A stretch of 64,000 bases of DNA from the NCBI RefSeq assembly GCF_030272615.1, contig NC_081412.1:666048352-666112351 (forward strand), read 5' to 3'. Positions 1 through 12,000 of this stretch are shown here, piece after piece (position 1 is the first letter of the stretch; the number at the start of each line of letters is the position of its first letter). Source of the DNA: Cryptomeria japonica. Its lineage: Eukaryota; Streptophyta; Pinopsida; Cupressales; Cupressaceae. The position numbers were made by a program, and so were the translations under genes. The notes beneath the pieces are model-generated. The model was not told the origin of the DNA, did not search any database, and saw nothing but the letters and a program-made list of their open reading frames with translations.

Positions 1-29
1 ACATATGCCAACAAATTTTCCTTGGATTC

Positions 30-360
30 CTCGACGTCTTGTACGAATTTCCGTCATCGTCATACGAAAGTCTTCTGTTTGCATACAAAATTTTTCCCCC
101 TCGCCAAGCTGAATATCCCGTATGGATTTGTACGGTACTTTCCCTCTTTGTGCAACGTCTTCTCCTTGTACGAACTTGTACGAAATTCTAATGCTGTCGT
201 CGATGGCCTTCCTTCCTCGTACGGAATTGTATGAACGTCCTTTTTTTGTGCAATCAAAATAATTCCATACGGTTGTGTAGGGCATCTCCTCACCGTCCTC
301 TCCTTGATGTCATATGGGTTCGTACTCTTTTGCCTCCTCTGTTCATACGAAATTGACTCC
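30..360. repeat. degenerate TACGAAAT/TACGGAATT motif cluster
   Basis: Short, partly self-complementary words such as TTGTACGAACTTGTACGAAA (near 174), CGTACGGAATTGTATG (near 218), ATACGGTTGTG (near 269) and TTCATACGAAATTG (near 343) recur every 30-60 bases. On the minus strand they make a repeated peptide word (NPYGI, QPYGI, IPYEE, NPYDI) in an open stretch at 60-362. It may be a low-complexity part of the gypsy polyprotein or of its 3' region. No function is assigned. Confidence 0.35.
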
Positions 361-585
361 AATATTCCACTCTATTGTTTGTGCACAACTTCGCCTGATG
401 CTTTCTCAAGATCTTCTTGTCTACTTGATTTGCTTGGAATTTGTTGTGGCTTGTATGGTTCCTTCAGTTTGATTTTTCCTCTCAAGTCCATATTTTTTTA
501 CAATATGTTGGCATACAATTTGACTCCGTATAGGTATGATTTCCTTTCGTGCAGGATCCTTTGTTTGTACGGTCTATGCCCTTCG

Positions 586-1258
586 CTAGTGGGCTTTTCT
601 CGTCCACTCCATCTCCGTACTACCAGATGTATCATTCATAACTTTACATGCTTTCATCAGTTGCTCTTCACCAGGAGTTGTAGCTTCAAGAAAATTACAT
701 GTTAGTGAAAATACCTCATAGTCTTCCATTTGCCAGTGGAATAGTCCATTTAGGGAATTCGTCTCATCTTCAGAGCAATCTTCTAGTTCAAGCACCCCTT
801 CATCATTGGGTTCCATGCCTTTACTCTCTTCATCCATACCAAACTCTCCACCTTCAGACTCTGAGTGGGAGGATGCCAGTTCTTCACTCACTGCTTGGTT
901 CCTCACGTCAATCACATACTTTATGCCCTTTACTCTCGATGGAGAGTGTGTTCTTCTTCCAGTTATGATTTGCCTTCGCCATGATCAACCAACCTCTTTC
1001 GAGGAGGGCATCATAGGTCTTTTGCTCTAGTGGAATGATGATGAAGTTGAGGGAGAAATGTTGGGTGTCGATAACAACCTTTTGTGCCATAAGTGTTCCC
1101 AAGGGTTTGATACCATGTTGGTCGGCACTTACAAGTTGGAATGTTGGTGGCCAGAGAGTTGGTTTGCCTAGACCCCTCCATGTTTCTTCCGGCAATATAT
1201 TTACTCCAGAGCCACTGTCTACGATGGCATTGGTCAGCTTCCGTCCTATGATCCCCAT
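586..1258 (-). pseudogene. gypsy aspartic protease segment (decayed)
   Basis: The frame 1258-908 encodes a retropepsin-like domain. The active-site motif is DSGSGVNIL near residue 14, and downstream are hydrophobic strands (VVIDTQHFSLNFIIIPL) and a ligand-loop region. The motif has Ser after DSG rather than the more common DTGA, as is frequent in Athila-type elements. A second frame (915-586) continues with an acidic segment (SHSESEGGEFGMDEE). It is separated from gag (1605-2948) by broken frames. In an intact element the protease would release gag and pol products in the virus-like particle. Here it is inactive sequence. Confidence 0.72.
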
Positions 1259-1604
1259 TTCTTACAGTTGGCTCCTGACCAATACTCACAGTGAGCAACA
1301 TGGGGTCCGCAGTCGATGTACCAGATGGTTTTGCCACTGGCTGGTCCATGACAGATGTGCTAGGTGATTTTGTCATCGGTTCGCGACGTTCCTGGCCAAC
1401 AATATTGTCGCCAACTACATTTGTGAGGGCCATTTTCAATTGTGGAATAGTCTACAAAAGGTCAGATACTCATATTGGTACGATAGCTTGCAACATTTGT
1501 TTTATGACAGTTTTCTCGGACTTCGACCGTGGTGGAGTATTGGCGGCATCATGTGAGGCCCTTCGCTCCTCTGCCATCGCCCGTTCAACATCCGCCTTGG
1601 CCTC

Positions 1605-2948
1605 TCAGAGTCTTTCCTTCTCTGTACGGGGATCGGGGTACATTGCTTTTTTGCTTTTTAACCTCGTGATTGCGAGTACCTCTTCGTCTGGCTCTTTGAC
1701 GTCCAATGTATTTGCCCCTTTCTGCTTTGGACAGTTGGTGTCTTCATGGTCACCTGGTCCACACCATTTGCACAATAATTGTACATTGTCTTTCTTGTTC
1801 TGGCAATCTCTCGCAAAGTGTCCCCATTCACTACATTGTCGACATTGTATGATAGGACGTCCTCTGGAGTCGTACTCTATTTGGTTTTGCCCTCGTTGAT
1901 TTCCATAACCACTTGGTGATACATTTTGTGATTTTGATGGGCTAGACTCTCCTTGTGTGAAGAGTACTTGTGTACATCTCATCTTCAAATTGTACAGGCA
2001 CTCCTTGATTGAATGCCCCAACACTTGGCAAATCTCAGAAAACATATTTCTAGGACAATTACCTTTTGTGTGCTCCTCACTTTTGTACTTAGTACACCAT
2101 AGTTCATTACCTTCTTTGTTGGTTCCTTTCTTAGCCTTCAATTCTTTCATCATTCTCAACATGTCCCATCGAAGGGCTCGTATGGTTTTGGATTCTTCGT
2201 CACTGCTACCTTCGATGCTCTCATCATCTTCAGTCTTCCTCTTCTCTTGGGAGGAGGTTTTGTTTTCACTCTCGATGTCCATCGCCCGATTGTAAGCATC
2301 GGCGTACGAGGATGGAGGCACTACTTTCATCTTCTTGTGCAGTGAGGGTATCAATCCCTCCGTGAACCACCTTTTCTTCAACTCGTTGGCTAGCTGGTTC
2401 TCCATCTTGTTCAATAGTTCTTTGAGCCTACGATTGTAAGCGCGTACACTCTCAATTTTCCCTTGCTTGGTATTATAGATTTCGGCCACGATCTCGTTGT
2501 CATCCCTCAGGAGTTTGAATTCCTCTTGGAACGCCTTCTTCAAATCACTCCATCTCGTCTTGTGCTGGGCATCAAGGTCTGTGTACCAGTCAATGGCGAT
2601 CCTCTGAAGGGTGGCAGGAAATGCCTTCAGCCAGTAGTCCTTGTCATCTTGGCTATTTGCCTCCCAAATGGTTATATATGTTTTGCAGTGTCGTATGGGA
2701 TCCTCTGATCCATCCCTCGTGAACTTCAACAATTTTTGCTTCTCCTGGGTGGTCACCATTGTTTTCATTAGAAGGTACTGTGTGTATTCACCTTGTGTGT
2801 CGAACCTTGGTGGATTGTTTCGGCCACTACGTTCCAATGCTTTCCCTGCACTCTCAGCTATGCAAGCGTCCTCTACACGTACACCTTTAGCATCCCCAAC
2901 ACTCCAGTGGACTATTCTGACCGCTACGTTCCAGTGCTTTCCTTGCAC
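1605..2948 (-). pseudogene. gypsy gag (Retrotrans_gag plus CCHC zinc knuckles)
   Basis: A 447-codon open frame reads as retrotransposon gag. It has a helical capsid-like region (around residues 80-230: WLKAFPATLQRIAIDWYTDL, then FQEEFKLL and VRAYNRRLKELL), a basic/acidic linker, and a classic knuckle IIQCRQCSEWGHFARDCQNK near residue 365. A second Cys/His cluster (CKWCGPGDHEDTNCPK) follows. Gag would package element RNA. The first residues come from a non-ATG codon and fall in a ~97-bp tandem duplication (2824-3016), so the true start is uncertain. The frame runs directly upstream of the protease segment on the minus strand. Identification is firm; function of this copy is unlikely. Confidence 0.82.
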
Positions 2949-3016
2949 TCTCAGACACGAGTGCGTCCTCTACATGTCCACCCCCAGCGTCCCAACACTC
3001 CGAGTACTTCCAGGCT
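2824..3016. repeat. ~97-bp tandem duplication at the gag 5' end
   Basis: Two adjacent units begin CCACTACGTTCCAATGC (2825) and CCGCTACGTTCCAGTGC (2921), and each runs through TTGCACTCTCAG-like and CCAACACTCC blocks. They differ by scattered substitutions. Confidence 0.6.
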
Positions 3017-3155
3017 CCGACTCGTCTCTGTGCTCCCTCCGGCCGAGGGTTAGCAAATCACCTAATCGCTTGGTCTTGACCACCCTGTGGCCTCTTCTCA
3101 CCTTTAATGGAGTCTACGGACATGAATCACTCAAGGCTGACCCGATTTCTTTTAA

Positions 3156-3168
3156 GGCAACGACGCCA
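3156..3168 (-). promoter_or_regulatory. primer-binding site, tRNA-Asp type
   Basis: The minus strand reads TGGCGTCGTTGCC three bases inside the LTR. It matches the complement of the plant tRNA-Asp 3' end (TGGCGCCGTTGCC) with one change. This is the usual primer site of Athila/Tat-type gypsy elements. Confidence 0.6.
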
Positions 3169-3171
3169 AAA

Positions 3172-3489
3172 TGTTTACCGCTACAATTGGTAAATTAAAT
3201 ACAGAGAATAATAATGTACATGACAATGCATTCTAGACACGACAGTAAAATATATCTTTATTCGCACATGCAATTATTACAAAGAAGAAGACCAGAGATG
3301 GTCAGCCAAGGATTACAATTGACCTTACTATGTCGTACTACTTTCCTTGCCGGTGCACAACATATTTAAAGAACTCAATGGTTGTGTACCATTTGCCGAG
3401 AGGTACACAACCGTCAACCAACCGACGCATAACTACCTGAGAGTGACAACCCACTTAATACAATTATTTAATACATTGTCGGGTAAGCA
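3172..3489 (-). repeat. 5' LTR of the gypsy element (~318 bp)
   Basis: The + strand starts TGTTTACCGC next to the primer site and ends CGGGTAAGCA at 3489, an imperfect inverted match to the start. On the minus strand a TTTAAATA TATA-like box lies near 3362-3369. The partner LTR and target duplication are outside the window, so the outer boundary is a best guess. Confidence 0.5.
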
Positions 3490-3922
3490 AAATTATCAAA
3501 CATAACAATATGTGTTTTATGCCAACTACACCTATTCTTATGTCTTGGAAAAAATAACATCCTAAATGGTCAATCTTGCCAGTATTTACACCAAAAGGTG
3601 TCATCATATACATAAATTACATCAGAATGATTTTACAATTCCTAACAAAGTCTATTTCTGTAGTTTCTTCAGATATTTTGCCATATTGATAAAGTTAGTA
3701 TAACAATCCTTTTTTTTTTCCGAAACATCTTATAGATTGAATTCTCTTACTCTGCAAAATAACTTGTGCGCTGGACTGGAATTTTTCATGTGTCGAATGA
3801 TATAATGGTTTCTTATTCTCAATTGCATTTGAGATATTGCTCAAACTAAAGCAGCTATTTTTGTTGACTTGCATAATTTAGCAAAAGTATGTCTTGAATT
3901 TAATGTTGTCTATAATCCACAG
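3490..3922 (+). other. intron sequence upstream of the first visible DHFS exon
   Basis: AT-rich sequence ending in a pyrimidine stretch and the acceptor ATCCACAG. No other feature seen. Together with the gypsy element it shows that this intron is more than 3.9 kb long. Confidence 0.7.
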
Positions 3923-3985
3923 GTTATGACAGCATTGGCTTTTAAGTACTTTGCTCAGCAGGGAGTTGATATTGCAGTGGTAGAG
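3923..3985 (+). CDS. DHFS: DHFS exon a (21 codons)
   Basis: The exon lies between acceptor CCACAG and donor GTAAAT, phase 0 at both ends. It encodes [19 protein letters not shown], the strand and helix leading into the [10 protein letters not shown] loop. Confidence 0.92.
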
Positions 3986-6900
3986 GTAAATATCTATTCT
4001 TAGTACATAACATTTGTTTTTGTGAAGTGAGGGAATGAATATTGGATCTTCTGTATATGCTCCGTGAGTATATGTTTTATCATTATGTGTTCCTCTGATT
4101 AACTACTTTGTCTTCTAAAGCTTTAATACTTTATCCTTCCCATTTGTTACTAAATATGGACTCATCTTTCCTCCTAATTCTAGTGGGGTTCAAAATTGAT
4201 ATGTTGCATCATAGAGACAAGCATAATTTCTTAGCTTCTTATAGCAGGATTGTGTTTGTTCTATTATCGTAAATCTATATCAGATACTGTTGAATTTTTA
4301 TTCTGTAATCTTTTCTTTTAGAAGGATGTTCTATGTATCAAGTTAACAAATTGTATTATGCAATTCAGGAGTAAAATTTCTAACTTGTGTTTTTAATTTT
4401 CATCTCCTGGTTTTGCTTGTCCCGTGGATTTATGTAAGAAATAATGTAATACATACTAGTGATGGCTATTACATATTATCGTACACAGTTCTATAGCTAT
4501 AGTAGCGACAGGCATTTTCAATATGTCAATTCCTTTGGTTGAGTTTGAAGATTTTATGGTGCATGGAACTGGATCTTGGAACGTAAGGTCCTTAATATAG
4601 CTTTCACAATATTATAAATTGTAAGACCTCATTATCATAAAGCTCACAAAATCCCAGGGGCCTATTTCATATTATGATATTTTTAAATGTGATTATACCT
4701 CTGTACCAAATTGTTTCAGTCTCTGATGTATTGCTTCTTTTGCTTATCGTGTTTATTATGGAGAACATAGTTGGAGTTTCAAGAATGAGATAGTGCATTT
4801 GTCATGGAGGTAAAATTACTTTTCCATTTTTTCAATTGGAAATTTTGTTTTTTATGAAAGGCATTCATGTTAGGATTAAGGTGCCCTTTACCTTGCAGTC
4901 CTGTGTATATTTTATGTGTCTCCAACACTCTGGAAGGTGTAGTTAGACACCTAGGCTGTTATCGGAGAAATAATTTGTAATTTAGATTCCTTAGAATTGT
5001 GACATTAGTCATATGGATTCGTGGAAGAGGTGGGGCACTGTAATAGCAGTTATGGTTAACTTTGAATTCATTGAAGGCACTTTACCATTCCTAGGCACTA
5101 TAGGAAAGTGGAGAATCTTGTAATGATGGATGGGGCCCACACAAGTTTTGTGGACCCCAAAATGGAGCTCTAGACTTGAGGATGTGAGCTGTCAAGGATT
5201 TGTTAGTCAAAGATGCCTTTGCAGTTATGTTTTCTATTTGGGGGCTCATTGATTGAGCCCATGTGACACCCATGTGAAGTCATCATGTATTTACTATTTA
5301 CTATTCTTGGATGATTCTCTCCATGGTGGGCTTCAGGTTTTTGTATGATACCATGGTTTTGGCCTCTCTTCTTGCCTATATATTGGAGGCATGAAATAGT
5401 GGCTTCATATCATTGTTTGTAACTACACAAGTATTGTCGAAATGTTGTTAAGAGTGTCGAGTGTCAATGTGTTGATATTGTATCATGTACGTTGGAGATT
5501 AATACATACTTGTTCTCTTTCTCTAGTGGAGTGTTTTTTCAAAATGGTTTCTCCATGTAAATCCTGTGTCTATATGGTTTGCTGATTTCATTGTTATTGT
5601 TGATTTATGCATCTACATAATAATCTTTTATGGTAATCTTGTTGAAAGAAACTTATTTCAGATTTGCGTACACTTTGAAGAAGATTTTATTGTAAGTTTC
5701 ACCTCGGTTCTTAACATTTCATGCTATTCTCATTACCTATAAAGAGTTACTTTGTTTATTGGGTGTTGTGAATGATGATGTGAAATGCTACCCAATGCTT
5801 CTTCTTCTCTTGGCAGAATTTTGACTAGATATTTTGACATCAGAGTTGAGGCTGTATTGTAAAGCTTTATGCAACTGATTGTATTATGTATTTGGTGGCT
5901 TTTGTTCTGTTTTCCTCGTTCTATGAGTAAATAAAGTTTCTTCTGTGGAAAATATGTTCCAGGTTCTAGCAGTTATTGTATCATTTAAGTATAACTGTAT
6001 GCCCTTTTTATGAAGTGAGATTATGTTCTATTGAATTTGATATCTCTTGTAGATGCATGATAGAATTCCTGAACCCATATTCGGACAAATTTTTTTTTTC
6101 TGACATAAATATCTAGAATAAGGGGAAGTACTCATTTTTTATTTGTTATAAATATTAAATGAATAAAAAGCTATGGATGTTATATTTTCACTTCAGCTAC
6201 ATTGTTTGTAACTTTGTTGACTGTGCCTATATTCTTGGTAAAGAAACATGTAGGGAATAGATACTGCAAAAGTAGCATTCCTTTCTGTAAAGTCAAATTG
6301 AATTTACCAAACATGCTCTTATATCTTGCAGGCTGGTCTAGGTGGAGCACGCGATGCCACCAATGTTATACACAGCAAGGGGCTTTCTATGTCTGTTATC
6401 ACAACAATTGGGATGGAACATATGGATGCCCTGGGAGGTTCTCTAGAGAGCATTGCAATTTCAAAGTCAGGCATCATCAAAGAAGGATGCCCAGTTCTGT
6501 ATTTACTACCTTTATGTCATTATTGGGAACAAATATGCAGCATTTATATCTCCAATATTTTCATGCTTCTGATGATTTTTCTTTAAGACCAATAATTTTC
6601 ACATTGGTCCTCATGTGCTTATTTATCACTTTGCTACCTCCAAACCAATGACTTTCCCTTGATTTATCCGGATGCTTCTGTTTTGTACATGGGCCATCTT
6701 GACATTTATGGATCAACTAATATCATTTAGTGTAATTACCTTGAAATATGTGTTAAATCTCCTAATTCCTTATGAGCAATGCCGATATCTTATTGATAGT
6801 CTGTTGTCTGGAATCATTATTGATCAAGTTAATTAAGTGCTTGGAATCAACCTCTACCATATCTAGAAAAAATGATGTTCCATAACTAATCTAATTCCTA

Positions 6901-8972
6901 AATGTTAAAGCTTCAGCTTCCTCAGGTTGTTGGTTTCATAATGTAGATGTTCAATATATCAGGTACTCACCTTTCACTGAATAATTTACCAGAAGTTATT
7001 GTATCCTGGGGGCCATTTACAGGGGGAAATCTATTTTCTATCTTTAGATGAAAATTCCTTCTCTAATTCCTTTACTCCAGTAATCTTAACCTTGATCTAT
7101 CTCTCCTCTAAGAAATGAAGCTTGAGATGTTGAATGCGCATGACCCTGGGGAGTCTGGCTGCAGAGTGAGTGCCCTCCTAGAAGACATTAATCTGCAATT
7201 TTCTACCTTCAAAAGGAATGTGACTAAATTATGGCTTGATCATTACATAAATTATTCAATGCCTGATCCATGAGGGAACCTCTGAACTTTGTATGTACGC
7301 ATGATGGGAATTCCATAATCATGTCTGTCTCTGAGGATTTTTTCCCACAAACTGTTGCAACTCTTACACTATCTTCAAATGATTTCACAGCAAGGAGTTT
7401 GTTATTCAGCTTGGAAGCTTTGTCCTTGTGTCGAGAGTCATTGAATTTATATACCTTGTCCTAAGGTGCAAAGTGCAAACTGCCATTTTATGCTTTTTGG
7501 AAAGGCTTCTCTATAAGAATCTCCTTTGTCCTCTCTTCAGCTCCAGTTCTTTTTTGAAGGGAGCTAAAATAGCAAACAAATTGATAAGAATTGATGTAAT
7601 TTACAGTCAATGGGAGTAACAACTTTCTTTTGCGGCGCTGTAGAGATAGTTCATGGCTCTTACATATGATATGTCGGATTTCAATTAGGACCAATGTTGA
7701 AAATTAACGAGCAGAAGAAACTGATAATACAGTCGTAACTTTTTAATTGTATTTAATGACTGCTTTAAATAACTTGAAACATTTATGAGAAGAATTGGCT
7801 ATAATTTCCTTATTTACTTGTTGGATTAGTTGGATGATAGAAGTTCAATTTACATAATATGATGTTTCAATTTTGAAGAGGCTGTTTGATTCTTCTAGGT
7901 GATACTTGGTGGTCCATTTGAACCACGAATTGAGTATATTCTTCGCAAGACAGCGGCCTCAATGAATGCACCAGTAACATCAGCATTTGGTCCTGGGATT
8001 AATAGTACAATTACCAAATTAGATTCCACAAGTGATCAACCATGTCAATATGCTGATATTTTGGTCAAGCTTGATGAAAATGATCCACAAACGGTAATCA
8101 TTGTCAATTATATTCAACAATTGGAAAGAGAATCATGGCATTGTGAGCTTTGCATGTGTCTTACTGTTCATTTTAAAAACATCTTTCTATATCTTATAAA
8201 TGCTAGTCATTAGATTGCTTAATATTTCCTTTCTATAGATATTGGTTGCTACCCTATAGAACTAGAGAATTATGATAGGCCCAGCATTAAGTGATAATTT
8301 TTTCCTGTTTCACCAATGAACATACTTTCTGTAGACAATTGAATTATTTGGCGTGAGGCTTCGCATGATTGGATACCACCAACTGCAGAATGCAGTTACA
8401 GCCGTATGTATTGCTCTTTGTCTTCGTAGCCAAGGTAATTCTTATGATGTTTCATCAAATTCTTGACTTCGCTTATTTCTGGTAATTGATAAATTCAAAT
8501 ATCTAGCTTTGAGTTTTACCATCTAGTAGTTAAAGTTTCACCAATTTATTTTCTGTCAATCTATTGAAATCTGTTTCAATTTATGGGTATTATTGTCTAT
8601 AACTTGTGAGTGCCAAATATGTTTCCTTTGTCATATTATCTTTTAAATGGCATCTAGTGGGCCGCTTCAGTTTTATTTGGATCTGAATTAGCTATTCGAG
8701 AGTTTTTTTTGCTCTGCGAGTATTTACATGTGACTTATACTTTTAAGTTATATTTCATGTATATATTGGCAGTATGTTGGAGAGTGGTTTCAGATCTATA
8801 GGAGTTATAAAGTGAATTTTAAGTTTTAGAAGATCTTTTAAATTTTCAGGCTGTCAAGTTTCAGTAGTCAGTAGGCTCCTATCAGCATTCTCTCGCTCTC
8901 TCCATCTCACTCACTTTATCTGCCCTGAATTCTAGACCTATCTATCTCCCTATCACTCTTCCTTTATCTCCT

Positions 8973-9014
<42 letters not shown>

Positions 9015-12000
9015 CTTAGACCCCCGCAAGGGGTGCTTCCCTCAACCTCATTTTGGTGAGGTGGAGGAGCCAAATCGGACTCCTAGGACTAGACCCTCTA
9101 GTTCTACCTCTCCCCTAGTTTTCACTAGAGCTAGGAAGAGCAAGATGTAAAATGTTTTGATGTAGTATTTACTTTTGGTTTTACATAAACAATTTGCTAT
9201 TTCATTTTGTTTCAGTCTATCAGCCATCAACATTCCACAATAGTATGCCATTTTAAACCCAATTTGCATTTAAATCAATCAAATATATCTAGACTTAGCT
9301 TGTTTATTTTGTGTACTCATTTATTGACTCATTGGATGCATCTCCTCACTAAATTTTGCAAAAAAATGCACTTCTAATTAAAATTAAGCAAATTTTTAAG
9401 TTGCCGAGTTTTTGTTGAGTTTTTTTTTGGGCCTTGGCAAGTTTTTGTTTTTGTCGAGTAGTTCAACTATGGTTATTAGTTTTCTAGTTATTTCTTTAAT
9501 AGAACCTAAATTCTATCTCTGTGGACCCTCCTTCCTTTTCCTTACCTGTGAATTCCCAGAAACTCTTTTCTCTTTTCTACGTTTTATCCTTTCTTGTGGA
9601 ATTGTTTTTTCGTGGGCCTGAGTTCTTGATGATCCTTCAATCGCCTCATCCTAGGACTCCAAGTCTTGCATCAAATTGTAAGTCAGGTGGGCATTCTTTG
9701 TCTTCAACTTTGCGATGTGACGTTCAACCCAATGCCTAGTGAAGTTCATAACTGGCCTGCTTGAGACATCTAAATCATCAATTTCTGGTTTTGACCCATT
9801 GGGTGCTTAAATTGGCTTATCTTTTTCCTTTTCATAATCCGGCTGAAGCGTATTCACATCTTATTCTTTCTGGTCCAGCACTTGGATGTTTTCACAAATT
9901 CTTATCAACTTAAGAGGCAATCTGGAAAACATCTTTTTTTTTATTTCATTGTCATCCTTGGTGTTAGCCCAATAATCCTCCAATTGCATTTTGTACCTAT
10001 GCTTTACGCTAGCTACCATCCTTATCTTATCATACGAATTGAAAATTTTCCTTGCAGTATGGGGTGCTAGGTGGTAGAATAGCAATTTACTTCTCCACTT
10101 TTGCCAATGATGGACACATTTAATCATAATCTCCTGTGACAATTGGAAATTCGAGCCCAATCTTCGTCTTCTTCTTTGAATCTTGTCATAGGCAATCAAT
10201 TGTCTGATTACTTCCAATAGCACCATCTTGTTTGTTGGATATCTTGGGAGTCTATACGGCTGGGCAAAGAATCCTTGGACTCAAATGTAGGTAAATTTTG
10301 GAAATTGAATGTGCCAGGCCCCATACTTCTTTACGAACTTCCTTGCCTCTTGTGACAACCTTATGTGAACTCCTCCTTGCAAAGATTTGGCAATATGCAT
10401 AGTGAAGGTGTCGCTTGCTTTCTTGAAAGAAGTAGGGTCGTATAAGTGCAATTGTGGATAACACTTGTAGACCTTTAACTGTCCTGGATCGCATCCCACG
10501 CGTCCTTTGCTTGATAATTCACTGAACTTGCCCATTCTAGCCAACATGTAGACAATATACGAGCTCATGTAGAAGGACTGGGATGACTTCAAATTCATCA
10601 GCTGCTCGTCTAGATTGCTAATTATTCTCGCCCAATCTACCACCTTTATGACATCCATTAGTTCCTCATGAAGTAAAACATCCAAGACTCGAAGATGTAA
10701 GCCTATGGACATCCCATAACCCGGCTCATCATCAACACAAGATCACCATATTCTTGCTTGAAGTCCATGCTGGTGATTTGCTTGGGCATCTTTGAAACAT
10801 GAAGCATTGGCTTCTGCATCTATTTTTAGTTGATGATTTAGCGCATCTCTCAATTCTAGAATCATAAATCAAAGTTGCTCTTTCCTTGGTCTTGTACATC
10901 ATGGATTGGAATGCGAGGATTCCAAAAGCTTCACCTATTGCTTTAGCATTAAGATTTGTCAAGATTATGCTATTAGGTGCCAAAATCGCTCTTTTTTCAA
11001 CGTCATAATGTTTTGCACATTCCATGATCAGATCCGGGCACTGGATGGTAGTAGGGAAGCCGACAACTACTACAATTCTGCTTTTGACTATCTTCTTGGT
11101 AGTAGTTGTTGGAGGATGTCTGTCTTGACCAAATATTCTCTTTCTTAATTCTCCCAACTTGAAAGTTCCTAAGTTTGTATCACTGACTGATCTTTGTCAT
11201 GTCCCCACTCTAGCTCAGTCTAGCAGAGACATGTGAGTCAGCTTATTATGGGGTCTTGTAGGCTGACAGGGTTGGACAAAGACCCGGTTTGGTTATTCAG
11301 TGTTGGAGACTTGGTGTTCTAGCAGTTATTGATCAGTTGGGAGACATTCCTTGTTTTTAGGAGGCAGTTCCTACTTTTTAGGAGGTTTGATCATGCCCAA
11401 GGTTGGGTCTCCATGAGATGCCTCTTTGGGTTCAGTTTCAGAGAGATTGGGCTTGTTTCCTAAATTTTAGGAGCATCCCTAGATTTTAGGGATGAGACTA
11501 CCAGTGAATCCTTGATTTCCGACTTCAGTCACAGACAGGTGACAAGATGATTTTAGGGTTTGTAATGTCAGTTGGGCATTTTGTGGCTATTTGGGTTATA
11601 TTTTTAATATTTCCTAAGTTAGCGTTTAATAATTAAATAAGGCTAAGTTGTTAGCCATTTTGGAGTAATAAGGGGATTTTTGGCCTCATCTGGATGCGCA
11701 TCCTATTGTGTGATAGCTCGTTGGAAAGATCTTGAAATTCTTTAAATCTTTCTCTTTGGTCTCAGGGCAATTCAGTGAGCGGATTTCTGTCTATGGGGAA
11801 AAAGGTCATTTTCTAGTAACATGACCACTTTAAAATAAGAAATTATAACATTTCCACTAGACCACGCCACTTGGAGACAATTAGGGTTCGATTTGCAATT
11901 GAGAGGGGTTATAAGGGGATAGGAGCTTCATTCTATGATTATCTTTTGCATATTTGACAACTTGTATGAATTTGCTCTGGAGAGCGATTTCTAGACTGGG

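Larger units (their letters stand above)
1..3489 (-). mobile_element. Ty3/gypsy LTR retrotransposon, left end outside window
   Basis: Reading on the minus strand from 3489 leftwards there is an LTR (3172-3489), a primer-binding site, a gag frame with CCHC knuckles, and an aspartic-protease segment with a DSGSGVNIL active-site motif. Reverse transcriptase and integrase are not seen and would lie left of the window or be lost. The primer site resembles the tRNA-Asp type used by Athila/Tat-like gypsy elements, and the gag has the Retrotrans_gag look. Frames are broken by stops, so it is a decayed copy. It lies in the intron upstream of the first visible dihydrofolate synthetase exon, in reverse orientation to the gene. 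The lineage assignment is inference because no RT is available. Confidence 0.8.

Noticed and set aside
6202..6651. 149-codon frame overlapping DHFS exon b in another frame
   Set aside because: Shadow of the exon and its flanking intron; the conserved FolC motif is in the other frame.
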